Shown here piece by piece: positions 35,163-47,777 of a stretch of 64,000 nucleotides of DNA. The position numbers and the translations under genes were made by a program. The notes below the pieces were generated by a model that was given only the letters and a program-made list of their open reading frames with translations, made no database searches and was not told the origin of the DNA. Positions within the stretch are counted from its first letter, which is position 1, and every line of letters starts with the position of its first letter. The stretch is from Paracamarosporium sp. OC-R06-R3 (Eukaryota; Ascomycota; Dothideomycetes; Pleosporales; Didymosphaeriaceae): contig JACVRA010000200.1 in NCBI GenBank assembly GCA_019828545.1, positions 62,262 to 126,261 of the forward strand, read 5' to 3'.

Positions 35163-35898
35163 CTAAGAAGCGAGAATTGTGCTTTGTGTAGTACTTTGTG
35201 CACGACGCACGTAATGAAATATAGAATGTTCTCGATATGAATGATGAAATGCCAAGTGACCATATGCAATAGCGGGCTGCCGCGCCTGGAGCGGTATGCT
35301 ATCACCCTTGCATTTGCATGAAGGCACCCTATTTGCGAAAGTGGGGCGCGTGATTATTGCTTCTGCTGAAGCGGACTCGATAAGCTGCCCGCCCCCGACA
35401 TTGGGCTCATGAATTTTTCCTTATACTCGACTCCCGCTCACCTTCTTGTTGGGGGCTAAGAAACGACGGATTAAATGCATACGGAATAATAAAGGAAAAG
35501 TGCCTCGAAAGTAAGAAGAAGGTCTTCGCAATATTGTTATAGCCGGATGAGCTCTTGACGCCATGCTAACCACGCACTCTTCGAAAGGCTGTGTCCCTCA
35601 ACGTAAGTGGTCTCCTAATGCTCAAAGAACTATGCAGGACAGAACATAAACCGAACGTAGACTCATAGAATGGCAGAATGATGCTTATATGCACGCAGAC
35701 GCTCGATTCAGCTTGATCGACTCCAGAACAAACGTGCCAGACTGATGTTACGGTACGCTCCTCCTGAGACGCTGACGTCGACGAGTGGTGGAGCTTCTGT
35801 GCCGTAGCACGCGACCAAAATTCTATAATCCGGGCGGACGATACATAATTTAAGGTTGGCTGTGACGAGGGATGGGTGCTCTAAAGTCACACCTGTCT
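35163..35898. other. Convergent spacer
   Basis: 3' flanks of the DUF6594 gene and the second retropepsin-like gene. No feature recognised. Confidence 0.5.
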
Positions 35899-37356
35899 TC
35901 ATCGTCCTTGGCGTAACCGGTCGAATTCTGCTGCTGCTTCCTGGTATTTCGCGTTATACATGGCCCCGTACGCCATCTGCACGAATCTATGTGCCTGTTC
36001 GTGTGCATAGACTTGACGCTGTCGCTATGTTGGTTGGTCAGCCAGGCAATGCGATGGCCAAAGATAACAGACCTCGTATGTACCAAGTTGCTCCATGTAA
36101 CGGGCCTCATTTTGACGCGCTTGCCTAGCCGCTTCGTCTGCAGCAGATATGTTGTGACCTGTCATGTTGTAAGCTATAGTCATGGACATCTTGGGGACAG
36201 GCGTACGATCGATTGGTAAGTGTTGGGTGTGACGGCCCATTGGAGCTGCCAGAGGCAGTGAAGGGTCAACTTTAAACAGATTATGCTTTACGATCGCCGG
36301 AAAACCGATAATGACATCGCAACGAAGTTCATGGTCTAAGACTACGAATTCTGCCTTATCATAAACGGGATCGAAGAAGTTCGCATCTGGACAATGCCAT
36401 CTGGCCACAATGCGCGCGTTTGAGTACGCGATTCCGGCTGGGGTTTGAGCGTAACTCACTCGTTCTTTTGACGTGTAATTGAGAGGAGGAAATTGATCAA
36501 GCAGCTGTTGGCTGACAAGATTACATGGACAGTGCCCGTCGATCAAAGCCCTAGCGACAACCTTTGAAAACCCTCCGTTCTGGAGCGGCACCTCAATATT
36601 GATATCGCACTCAAGCCGCTGTCGTGTGAGGTGTTCAACGCGTTCAGTTTGTGTTGCCCCCGTCGGCAACCCGCGCTCGGAAGCTCTTGGGTACGTGGTT
36701 CCCTCGTGTCCGGGCAATGGGATTTGCTCTGATAGTCCATTACCAGTAGTTATTTCTTGAAAATGCCGACCTGAGCCATGGGATTTCAGTACCTTCTGCG
36801 GCAACCGTGATTTGACCCGTTTGTTCGATCGAGCTAGTCTATCGCGCATGGACTGCAAGATCCTCCACCCGCTAGAGGTTCGCTCGGAAACTGCTGGTAC
36901 CGACGAATCGTTCGCTGTAAAAAAACGTGTGGTTGGTAGGCACGGCGTACTTGCAGGGTTGCTACAACCCCCTTGCCTGAAGACATGTTCCTGCCAGTCA
37001 TCAGGATCATGATTCATGGGAGTTGGTTGGTCGGAATGTGAGTCGGAAGAGTGTAGGATGGAATTTGTGGATGGAGATGGTTCAGTGGCTGGAGGGGCAC
37101 AGATGGTAAATGGGCAGTGCAAGCCGCGAGCTTGGATCGATGGTCCTAGTAAACCGGTAGAAGCGGGTGATAGGAGCGGTGCTGATTGGAAAGACGGTTG
37201 AGCTGTTCCCTCTGAGGAGATCATCGGCTGAGTACCCTTCTTTGCAATCAACGTTGCCTCGTCTATAAACTCGTCAAAATGTGCTCACAGGAGCTTGACT
37301 AAGTGATTCAACCGCATACCTTGCGCTCTAGCTTTGTCTGAGGTTATCCGTGCCAT
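35899..37356 (-). pseudogene. Retropepsin-like domain gene with one in-frame TGA
   Basis: Exons 37356-36073 and 36024-35899, intron 48 bp. N-terminus MARITSDKARAQGMRLNHLV then KLL, a TGA at 37287-37285, and AHFDEFIDEATLIAKKG in the same frame, which then stays open for over 400 codons. The central part is disordered (Ser/Pro). The retropepsin-like domain lies near the C-terminus: ECDINIEVPLQNGGFSKVVA, then ALIDGHCPCNLVSQQLLDQF, where the expected D-S/T-G triad reads DGH, then AEFVVLDHELRCDVIIGFPA. Exon 2 adds a helical tail (RQRQVYAHEQAHRFV ... EAAAEFDRLRQGR). The clean tail supports real past coding. CGA to TGA would be a single CpG transition. Translation from a Met downstream of the TGA is possible, so the gene may still make the domain. 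Protease activity is doubtful given DGH. Confidence 0.6.
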
Positions 37357-40300
37357 AGCGTCTGATCCAGGTGGTGGAATTGCCGCTTGCCTGCGCGTCT
37401 CGTCCATAGGAGAATCGTACCGGTCCAATATTATTCGAACGGAAGCGAGAACCGACAGAGGATGTCGAACAGGCTTGATGGCGTGTTCCGACTTCAGTGT
37501 TGCCGCGAGCAGATGGGTTGCTCTCGTAAATCTTGAGGCGTCGGCACGAAGAGGGGCTCGTTTGTTGTGTACTGGCGTAAGCGCACCCCAAAAGTCCGAA
37601 GCAGTCTAAAAAACAAGCTGCTTGAGTTTGGGTAGGAGATCGAAGGCAGTTTCCGTGAAGGAAGTGGCCTGCGGCTTTGTGGGTTGTGGTTGGAAGGGAA
37701 TGAGCGTTAAGTGATTGCGAAGACAGGAGCTCGTCGTGGGGAGCGACGGTGGATAACAAGCGTCAGGGCAGTGACCGGTGTGTGGTGTCCGAACAAATGC
37801 TAGTGGTCTGCGTCATCTGTCGGATCCTATTGGTACAATGTGCTGAGCACCGCCTCAGTCAACCACTAGGAAAGATGAAATCCAATCCCGGGACAAAAGA
37901 GGAAGGAAAAGAAGCCTTGCTAAGACGTACCTGTCTGGATGTGAGTTCGGAAAGCTTCTATAGACCGCACGGAGAGTATGCTGCAACGACTCTCGAGACA
38001 TCCTTCTAGCCTTTGGCGAGATTGCTAGGGTGCCGCGCAACTGACACTCCCTAATGATGGACCATAGGTCATTGCATTCTTGTCTATGCGTCTCCGTCAT
38101 TGCAATTCCGCCATCGGCCACTGAAAATAGAGCCTTGTGCCAGCTGGAGCACTAAGAGTCGTACTGACAACAATCCAGACTTGGATATTGATCGATCACA
38201 GGGGGGTGTGGTCATGAGCTGCCTAACGAACAGTGGACCTTCGATCGGTTGCTAAGAGTGCCATTTTATCGCATGTCCTCTTTCAAGGCGACGCATCTCT
38301 GAGATACCTTACCTCCAATCGTTTGAGGATCGCGCCTGACATACGAAGAAACATAACCGAGATGGTGGCGGTACACAGGCCATGTAGTCGCGGTAAGCTA
38401 TCGAACACTTGCTTCATGCTTGACTACCTTCGACACCGTGCATCAGTTCGCATAGGCAGAGTTGCGCAGCATTGTGGCGTTGCAAGGTCGGCGTAATGCA
38501 GCTAATCTGCCCAGCGCAGCATAGCTGCAGAGCGGCTAACGGTTAATTCAATCGATACGTTCAGGAGCGCCACAAACTCATGTGGGCTTACAGAATGTCT
38601 GTATCTCATCGAACCTTTCCATGGAAAAATCCGAAGACCATCTGTGCGGTTTGTCAGCCCAGCGAGGTCTTGCGGGTGAGGTTTAAATACTTGGTGGCCA
38701 CTCGAAACGCGTGTATGAAGCGAGATGCACGCTGAGCACACGTGCGTAGCCTTGCGTCGGGACATGTTGACCGCAGCACAGCCTTCTCCAACATCAACGG
38801 TCGTTTTTCTTCTCATCGACATATTTTGTGACCAAGGTACCCGCTCGAGGTTGACTGGACACAAGCAATATGCAAATAACGGGAAAAGACTTGCATGTCT
38901 AAGTATGATAGTCGTGCATTCCACGTGTATCGATGAAGAATCGGAAGCCGAGAGAACAATATTGATCGCGTCCATGGAGCTAACGATATTCAGTTATATC
39001 GTTCGTCGACCTAAAAGTGCATTCTGATGCGTATCGGAGCAATCGTTCGTCGTCGTAGCCAAGGGACACGTACCCGTGGCATGCGTGCCTTCCCCGTTCG
39101 TCCTAAGTGCTCATCGGAGCACCAAACGACCGATCGAAAGAGCGATACACCTTTTTCTCGATGAAGTATACACATCCTGATAAGCTTTTGTCGAATTGGA
39201 ACCTGAGGGCAACGTCTCTGAGGCTAGCTTGTCGCTTGCGAGCTGTGGGATATATGATATGGTATCGCACAATGGAGCAGTCGAACACTGTACGTTTGAG
39301 TGCTGAAGGTACTTTAGCTTGCAAAGGCAGAACGTCGAGAAGAGATACGCTGAGTAAGTATCACAAGGACGAAGACAAACCGCGAGGGCGAACCTTTCTG
39401 TATAGGTAAGCGTTAGAACAGTCAAACGATCGCTGTTTGGAATTGCACCAGAGGTCACGCAGATTCGACGTTGGCCAGCATGGCCATTGAAGAATGCGAG
39501 GAAGGAGGACATACATACGTGGCGCAGGCGAGCTGTCATTTTTTTGACAGCAACTGCACGAACATGGCAGCAACTGAAAACGGCCCCACGAACGGTAGAA
39601 GAATACCGCGTATGTACGTAAAATTCGATCAATATATGCAAAAGGTCGACGCGAAAAGTGTTGACGTTGTGCTTGCTAGCGTTTCAGAAGCTTTGACAAA
39701 ATATTTCAGGAGGTTTTGGTGGCCTCGGCAAGAATCCATCACTTTATCCCAGGCTGGCCAAGTATATATAGCCACTGAGCACATGCGCATAACTCTGGTA
39801 CATAGTCAATGATCAAGCTCACTGGGCGTCTCTGTTCAATCGATCAGATACTGAGTCATACTGCTTTCTCCGCGAGAGTTGCCTAATGAGTTCCTTTCAC
39901 AACTGACCAATGACCTTTCGAAGGAATCGAGTCCGCTAAAGTGTCGGCCTCTCTTACTGCAACTGGAAATTAGACTTCGCGCTTCGTAAACATAGTACAC
40001 ATACATTACAGGATTAGTACAGCTCAACAGGAGCATGTTGTACAAGGAGGTAGAGGGTGTAGGCACGTCGAGTGCGATCTCTATACTCCCCTTGTAGTAG
40101 GTATCTCTCGAGGTGATTTCGCATTAACTGGTATTGATATCTAGTCACGAAGTTGCAATCGCTTCCTTAGTCAGGTCAATTAGTAGAGGTATGACTCCCA
40201 CAGGCGTTGTCAGACGATGACATCGGTATCCCTTGTGCTCGTTTCATTCGAGAGATTAATCCTGCTTTATTGTGAACCTCAACTAAACCACAGCTACCGT

Positions 40301-40395
40301 ATATTCGACAGACCAGGAACTGTACTCACTTTGCAGTATCCACCTATTCGGTTTGCTCCAGGAGGATGAGTAAGCACGTAAGGTGAGATGCACTG
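37357..40395. other. Gene-poor accessory stretch
   Basis: About 3 kb with many short frames on both strands (largest 39111-39641 minus, 176 codons, overlapping others) and no domain. I see no gene, transposon ends or RNA. Probably decayed sequence. Confidence 0.4.
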
Positions 40396-40540
40396 CTAAG
40401 ATGCTAGGAGTTGAAGTGCAACACCACCAACAAAAGCATATTTCTTGTCTGCCATGACCGCCTCAAGTGCTTCGCAAGCCGCCTGGATCTGCTCTAGGGT
40501 TGGCTTGTCGGATGCTGAAGCAGTGACTGTAATCGGGAGT
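40396..40540 (-). pseudogene. Truncated nucleotidyltransferase-like fragment
   Basis: Minus-strand reading: SDKPTLEQIQAACEALEAVM then ADKKYAFVGGVALQLLAS and a stop at 40398-40396. The YAFVGG-A-LQLL pattern resembles the start of fungal nucleotidyltransferase-fold proteins, in which it should be followed by a T-x-D-V/I-D catalytic motif; that motif is absent here. A 48-residue remnant, not a gene. The family call is from memory of the motif and is tentative. Confidence 0.4.
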
Positions 40541-43196
40541 GATCAAAAACGATGAATGGAAGATGCGATTTTGGGCTCTCAAGGAAAGTCAATACAGTCT
40601 ACAAGGATGGTGCTCTGGATTTGCCCTCGCATTCTTGAATGGAAGTGGAGCCTAGTTTATCTGATACCTCGTGGGAGTTGAGTTAGTTGGAGCCTAGCGC
40701 CCGGCACCTAATAAGGAAATGCCTGTCTTGGTTACATTATAACTCCGGCGTTAGCCCCTTTTGGACCAGTTTTCACACTTCAAATCAATACGAATCTTGA
40801 GGAATGTGTCTCTACAGCGAATGAATTGCTCTGTCGGTTAACCTCTAGAAACGTTTCGAAGCGATTAGAGATGCCTTCAATCTACTCTAAGTCAATAACG
40901 GCAATCATATTGACTAAACCCCTAATTTGATTGAATTTGCTAATACTCTTTAAAGACCATGCATGATAGAGATACTCGCTGTCACCGGAAACCTCGTCCC
41001 AATCAGCTTAGCTTAATTAGCTCTCCTCAAGAGATAGTTCAACCTGGCAGCGAAGAACAGCGCCTCCTACCAGCGCAGGAACGGTTGAGACAAGCTGCAA
41101 TATTTACACTATGGTTATCTATTTGATGTGTTTTGGCTACGTCGATCTCCATTGATCGATTTACCAATACTTAGACGTTTGTATCCCATGTCAATCTTGT
41201 CTTTGCCAAGGTTAAGATCACAGCTAGAAAATAATTAGGTGTCCGTTATAGTTCCGCCCTTGGCTTTTCAGAAGTTTCCACTTTGGGGGTGTCTTGCTGG
41301 TCAGGAAAGAAGGCGGGACAGTTCGATCAGCTGGACCAGCAAAGGTCGGTGCGTCTGATGCTGCAGCTCCACCTCCAGCAGCAGGAGTACTACCTCTTCC
41401 ACCTCCTCCATCAGCTTAGAAATATACTCAAACGTCTTTTCTCGACAAGCTACAATCCATCACATCGAAGGGAGTACAAACCATACTTTTGCAATGACTC
41501 CCAAAGTCGTTGTCTCCTATAAGCTTAACAGCTTAGTAAAGGTACAGCATCCAGTGCGCAGCTCTGCTGTGGTACCGACTCGCTAGGATCCCACGATGGG
41601 CCAACACCAACTCGAAGGGAGCACAAATTCGCTCATGCACTCTATCTCGTACATCAACCACGTTACCGCACTCATATAAACACCCTGCATCAGCAAAGCA
41701 GTATCATCATCACTCGAATCTACTACCCACTATCTAGCTATCCAGCCCCAGCCCCATCCCCACTGTCCTTAAACGCAAGTACCTCCAATGCCTGAAAGAA
41801 AACCGAAAAAAGGAAACGCCCCATTTTTCAACGGGGCAGTGTTGTTCCTAGAACTCCACTCCTACCACGACACAACTCCCCCTCCCCTAATCTTCCTATC
41901 ACCACCTCCGCCCCTACCTACCCACGAACCCCTCCGAAACCCCCTCTCTTAAAGTCCTTAATCTGAAGCGAAAGCAACAAACCACCGTCTAGCAAACAAG
42001 AAATCCATACTCTCCTCCTACCCCCATCCCCCTCCACAACATCTGCAACGAATCCAAAGAGGAGACCGTCGTCGAGCAGAACCATATAAAGCCGCAGATT
42101 AGTAACATTACAACACTTAGTGCACGGCTCCAACTCTGGGGCCTGGAGGCGACCCCACCAGGTTCAACACTAGACCCAACACCCACTCGATCCTCCACAA
42201 CTACAAAACTAACAACACCCCCCCCCCCCCTTCTTCATTCACCTCCAGCACCTAACAAAAAAGGGTATTTTCTAGTCGCGCCAGAACATATCGCCTCAGC
42301 CTCAGTACCACATCCACAAAATATACACCTACATCTATACACCGATACCGCATCCCTTCCACCCCTCCTTTCCCTAGCCCAGCTCACCTCTCCACCTCCC
42401 TAACCCCCTATCCCATCCCCCGTAGCCCGATCACCTCCCTTGCCCCCAGCAGACAGACAGGCAAGTAAGTAAGTACCCAAGCACTCTCTACTCTCCAGCC
42501 CTCCAACCCATTCTATCCAGCCCAGTACTCAAGACAAGGCTTAAGACTGTGATCGCGACCGAAACGAAGACGAAAACGAAGACGAAAGCGAGTATACTGC
42601 CCGCGAGATGAGACGAGATAGTACGAGACAAGACAAAGCAAACCAAGCACATCCACACCTTCACAGCAATCAACACAATATATTACCCATCTATCCACGC
42701 CGATGATATCCTATCCTATCGATCGGCGAGTCACGCAACGCAAAGCGGACAAAGCAATGCGATGCGAACGATGCATATCCACCTAACCAACCACCACACA
42801 GATGGATGTATACCATCGCTCCATACCATCGCTCCATACCATGACAAAAGAAAAGAAAAGTAAGTAGTGCGAACACCGACACTGGTATCAATCCGACCGA
42901 CCGACCGACCGGGCATCCGCCCACCCATAGCGAACCTAGATCAAAAAGCAAAAGACCTCCCTGCCGTCCCATTCCATGCCATGCCATCCCGTCCGTATGT
43001 ACCGTACCGCACCATGCGTACCCTATTCCCTCCCAAGCACACATACATACATGCAGCGTAAGAACCTTATATACAACCCAACCCAAAAACCCCCAAAAAA
43101 CGCCACGCTGAATACAAAACCATAAAACAATGCAAAACGCCGTACCCGAAAATGCAAACACTCCTGTATCTCTCTAGCTTCTAGCTAGCTAGCTAG
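40541..43196. other. Gene-free region, simple repeats near the 3' side of the fusion gene
   Basis: AT-rich to 41,250, then pyrimidine-rich DNA. Includes a run of 13 C (42,218-42,230), GACGAAAAC-type repeats (42,555-42,590), a tandem CCATCGCTCCATA (42,812-42,840), GACC repeats (42,895-42,910) and an AGCT microsatellite (43,181-43,201). A Leu/Gln-rich frame at 41,283-41,522 is not convincing. Confidence 0.45.
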
Positions 43197-46100
43197 CTAG
43201 CCAGCCCACCCTATAGACGGATCGTTCAAAGCACGCGTCGGACTGGCGTACACAGGCTCGAAGCCAAGCACTTCCACCCTCGAATGATAACCTTCTGACG
43301 ACGATGACGACGGCGATGCCGAACAACTGGAGCTAGAGCTAGAAATAGCCATCTCGCTCGACGCCCTACTATCAAGCGGACTTCTTCCATGCGAACTATC
43401 CCGACGATGGCGCGCGGGGCTCGTTTTCTCGCTCGTGCCCTCCTCGGTGGGGGCATCGCTGACGGAGGAATTTCTCGAGCTAAGGAAGACAGGTGTTTCG
43501 ACGGGGTTGGTGCTCTGCCGCTGCCGCTGCGCGTTCTCCTGTCGGAACGCCTGCACAGCCGGCGGGACGAATCCGTCTGGCCAGCTGCCACGCTCCCTAT
43601 GCTCGACACACGGTAATTGGTCTTTGTCCTTGCTCCAGCGGCTCCGGAACTTGCTCCACCTGGGGTGCTTCTCCGTCGTGCCCATGCTCTCGCGGCGCTC
43701 TTTCTCGAGACTGGATTCGCGGCGTGACTGCTCGTCGCGGACGGGATCTGCGAGCGTACGAGCCGCGGAGGAGGGGCCGTTGAGCCAGATAGGGAAGATT
43801 GCGCCAGCGGCATACGCCGCGACGACGATACAGTATGAGTACTGCACGTTGCGGATTTTGGTAACGGCATACATGATTGGCGGCCAGACGGCTCCCCCAC
43901 CAATAGCCGCTGTGAGCAAGACGGCTGCATCTTTGGTGTGTTTACCCAGGTTACGAAGCGCCTGTGCGTAGATGAGCGGGAAGAGAGGCCCTTCGAAGAA
44001 CTTGACCATGATGACGATAGCGGCTCGAGCATCCCCTGTGCCGTTGGACATAGCGGCTGCTGCAAAGGCGATTGCGCCGGCGAAGAAGAAGGCGAGCAGG
44101 AAGCGCGGTTTGACCCAGATACACATGACGGCAGCCAGGAGACGCGATATGGCGAAGCCAGTGTGCTCGATGGCCTGGAAGCTTACAGGATCTAGCGAAG
44201 GCGCAACACGGCGAAGATATTCAGCGAACGAGGTTGACGTGCTTTCCTGTCCCCCCACGTAGCAGAACGTGGAAAACAGACCGAGGCCAAGAGACACCCA
44301 GATGACTGGTATGTTGGTAGATGCAACTCTCGCATGGCGCGGAATTGGCATTCTGGCCGTCGCATTTTCCAGTTCCTCGTCGGTGGCCTCCGGTAGCGGT
44401 ACATAGAAAAAGAGGACGGCGAGGATGATGGTAAAGAAGGAGATGCCGAGATAAGCCCACTGAACATCGATCAAGCTATCGGCCGACGCCTTGAACAGCA
44501 CTTTCTTAGCGAGCAGCGGTGAGACGATCGTGCCGATGGCCTGGATACCCTGCGACATACTGAGCCTTGCTTCTGCATACTCAGGCGGGCCGCAGAGCGC
44601 AATGAAGGGGTTCGCGCTAAGCTCGAGGGTTGAGAGGCCCATGCCGACGATGAAGTTTGAGATGAGGAAGGCCGGGAAGGATGTCAAGACTGCGGAGGGC
44701 CAGAAGACCAACGCGCCACAAGCGTATACCATGAGTCCAACGATGTAGCAGGCCTTGAAGCCCCACTGGCGGAATACAAGTCTGCCAAAGGTCAAAGGGG
44801 CGATGATGTAACCAAAGTAGTATGCGCTGTGTTGGCCCACGGTCTGGCTATCGCTCATCTTAGCCACCAGTTGGAACTGCGAGTTCAAGGTGTCTAGAAG
44901 ACCATATGCAAAACCCCAGATGAAGAATAGAATAGTGACCATGGCCACCGGGTATACAGCTTCTTCGTTGGTTCTTAGCGTAATGTTCTTCTTCTTTTGC
45001 ATGTCCACAAAGTCGAAGAAGGCAGCGGACCCCCTGCGAGCGCGGGTGGTCGTCGCATAAGTGGCCAAGGTCTCGTTGCGGCACACTTCAGGCATTTCAT
45101 TCATGTCGGGGGTCGTCAAAAAGTCCATCATACCCATGGGCTCGTCCGTGCCGCCAAAAGCTGGAGGTGGCTTGGTAGTCGTGGGCGACACTGGGGGACT
45201 GGGTACACTTGGGTGCCTTGCTGTGGCTGTGATGTTCGTTGGGATGACCATGCTGTCACTGGTTCTGCTGCCCGACCTGTCGATGGAGGTCTGATCGAGC
45301 ACCCATTTCGGGAGGAAGCGTTTAACTAGCGGCTTCAATGCGGGAACGCACGCGCACATGATGCCGGTGTTGATCTCGACGGCACTCCACATGGATGAGA
45401 ATGCAGCATACCACGAAAAGTCGCTGTCGTTGCGCTGCAAGGACCTAACAGAGATGAATACATGGTTCCTCCTGACATCGAAGGGAACACTTACGAATCC
45501 ATTCCTCCCATGCCGGCCTCTTTGGCACGAAGGTCGTTCCTCTGTGCATCTTGCAGATAGTAAATGCGGACAACATCGACTACGGCCACGAACACACCAA
45601 AGCCAAAGGTGATTACTAAGATAATCTTCTGCTTCTTTGGTAGTCGCATGCCTACAAGAGGGGAATATGGTCAGCGAACATGAACCGGGCAATAGTTAGT
45701 GTGGCTTACCAGTCAAGAGAGGCATGGGCAGGAAAAAGATGGCCAGGTCGGTGATGATGTTCAGCGGCGCCGAAGAAAGGTAGATGGTGACGATGTTGAT
45801 GCACGTGTCGGAGGGTTTGAGGGGTGAGTAGAAGGCGGCCGAGACGGGGTCACACTGGAAGATGTTCAGGAGGGTCAATGCCAGGCCGCCGACGTTGACG
45901 ACGACCAGAGTCGCAACGGTGGCCCATCGGAAGATCTTGTGGGTTTTGGACAGGGTGAGGTAGAAGATGAGGATGGACGACTTTGTGGCCATCAAAGCCG
46001 GGTTCTGCATGTCTTAGCACGGCGCGTGTTCCAAGGTTGTCCCTGGCTAGCACCTACATAAAGCACGGAAAAGGCATAGGCGGCCTTGTTCATGGGCGTC

Positions 46101-46342
46101 AGGTTATGCTGTGGGACGGTGTCCTGGTGCCGTCCGAAGCCCTTTGTGGTGCCCCAGCAGATGGAGAAGGAGGTGCCAAAGGCCAGGATCCAGGCCAGGA
46201 TGATTGTGTAGTCGTCCCATCCGGGCTTCTTCACGATGAGGAAGCGCGAGACCAGGCGGAAGAAGACAAAGACGGAGCAGCAGGCGAGGGTTGCGGCCGA
46301 GACGGCGAGGACGGCGGGCGCGCGCGAGGGTTCGGAGGCCAT
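43197..46342 (-). CDS. Predicted fusion: PTH11/SAT4-type rhodopsin 7TM domain + FucP-type MFS transporter
   Basis: Exons 46342-46058, 46004-45710, 45651-45495, 45444-43197; introns 53, 58 and 50 bp; 2985 nt, 994 aa. Residues 1 to about 281 form a fungal rhodopsin-like 7TM domain: FFRLVSRFLIVKKPGWDDYT, NPALMATKSSILIFYLTLSK, CDPVSAAFYSP, then DFSWYAAFSSMWSAVEINTG and IMCACVPALKPL as the last span. A polar linker (about 282-405) leads to a 12-span major facilitator domain (about 410-805) with FFIWGFAYGLLDTLNSQFQ, NPFIALCGPPEYAEARLSMS and SQGIQAIGTIVSPLLA, typical of the L-fucose/H+ symporter group, and a Ser/Arg-rich tail. The last 7TM span, linker and transporter share exon 4 with no stop or intron between them, so the fusion does not depend on splice guessing. 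Function unknown: it could couple sensing to sugar uptake (inference). Confidence 0.85.
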
Positions 46343-47431
46343 GGTGGACGTGGTGCTGCGCCGTGTCGCATCGCTGGGTGGTGCTAACGTGGTCGAGGGA
46401 GGCGTGGGAAGAAGCGGGCGTCACAACTGAACATGCTTTGCTCCTCTGCGCGCACACATGGGCGATGGATCAAGGGTGACGTCTGGGCGGCGATCCGGGG
46501 GGTTGGGCGAGGAGTCGGAGTCTGGGGAAGGCAGCGTCTTTGTGCCAGAGGGTCAGAGCGAGGCGCGAGTCGCGGGCCAAGGGTCTCTTTCACCGCCAGC
46601 CCCAGATTTGCCGTCGCGCTGGGCAGAGATTGAAGCCATTGTGGGTGCGAGCCACGACGGCGCGGGCGTCCTTGGCCGACATTGGTGAGGAGGCGGCCTA
46701 GTGACGTCGCCGCACACGCTTCTCCACACCCCGGCTGGCCACCCACACGGCCGGCGCGCCCCCAGAGCGTATACGACGTCCGGGCCAGTCCAGTTGTCGT
46801 CTTCGTCCGGTGTGGCCGTCATGAGTCGTGGGGTGCGTCTCAACACGGCCCTGTTGAGCGCCTGGCAGTATCGTCACGCCACGACCCGTATCCCTCGCGG
46901 CGCTCTGCCCATCTCGAGGGCTGTGATCGGCGACCAGCATGCTTACGCGAACGCGAGAAGAGACTTTTGCGAGGTTTAGGGTAGCTTCGGCGAGCGGCCG
47001 AATTTGCGGGCCTGGCAAGGTACCAACGGCCCGTCGTCTGTCATGTGAGTGGGCGTGGTGAGGCTGCCCCAGATCAGGCCCAGATCAGGCGGGTGTAGGC
47101 TAGCATCTCCAGGGCTGGAACAAGCGTGCTGCGAGTTCGGAGCCGCGCCCTCGAGGCTCTTGCGCTGCGCATTTCCAGCGAGTCGGATCGAGGCCTTGGT
47201 GTATTCGGGCCTACTGATTCGCTCTCGTGTTCTGAACCATGGGGCAAGGCTGGTCTGGTCGAGTGAAATTCGACTCGATTCCGAGCCCGCTGCAGGCCGA
47301 GTCCGGAGCTCACGCGCAGACGGGTTGCTCCACATGATTTACCACGTGGATCACTTTGAAAAAAGGGACTCGACATGGTCAAAGCAGTCTGGGGTAGTAG
47401 TTCAGTTTCTATGGGGTAACTCACCATCTAG
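46343..47431. other. Upstream region of the fusion gene
   Basis: GC-rich promoter/leader region; overlapping frames of 60-130 codons on both strands, none recognisable. Confidence 0.45.
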
Positions 47432-47600
47432 CACAACCTAGTGGTATCCAGTCCGATTCACAACCTGGTAGCATCCGTGTACAGCCCAGGAGTATCCGGG
47501 TCCGATCCGCGTCCAGCAGTATCCATGCCCAATGCAAGCCCTAACAGCAGCTATCCATGTTCGATCCACGTTCAACAGCATCCATGTCCAGTTCACTTTA
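47432..47600. repeat. Degenerate tandem repeat with a (A)GTATCC core
   Basis: About six imperfect units of 22-31 bp, each containing GTATCC, GCATCC or CTATCC followed by a (G)TCCGATCC/GTTCGATCC-like block and CCAGCA. Lies between the fusion gene and the GPI-protein gene. Confidence 0.55.
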
Positions 47601-47777
47601 ACACTAGCCGATGACTCAGCGAACCAGAACCAAGACTGACATTTACGGTGTACACCACAAAACTTCGCAACAGTCTGCAGCCATCGATTCCTTCAACGTC
47701 CTTCCCAGGCATTACAATTACTCCACCATCACCCCTCCCCGTCTCCCCTCCCTTCCCCACACCACACCACACCGCAC

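Noticed and set aside
39111..39641. 176-codon minus-strand frame in the accessory region
   Set aside because: No domain, Cys-rich but irregular, and overlapped by plus-strand frames of similar quality.
43226..44065. 279-codon minus-strand frame overlapping the fusion gene
   Set aside because: A shifted-frame shadow of the transporter exon, with Ser/Arg-rich nonsense composition.
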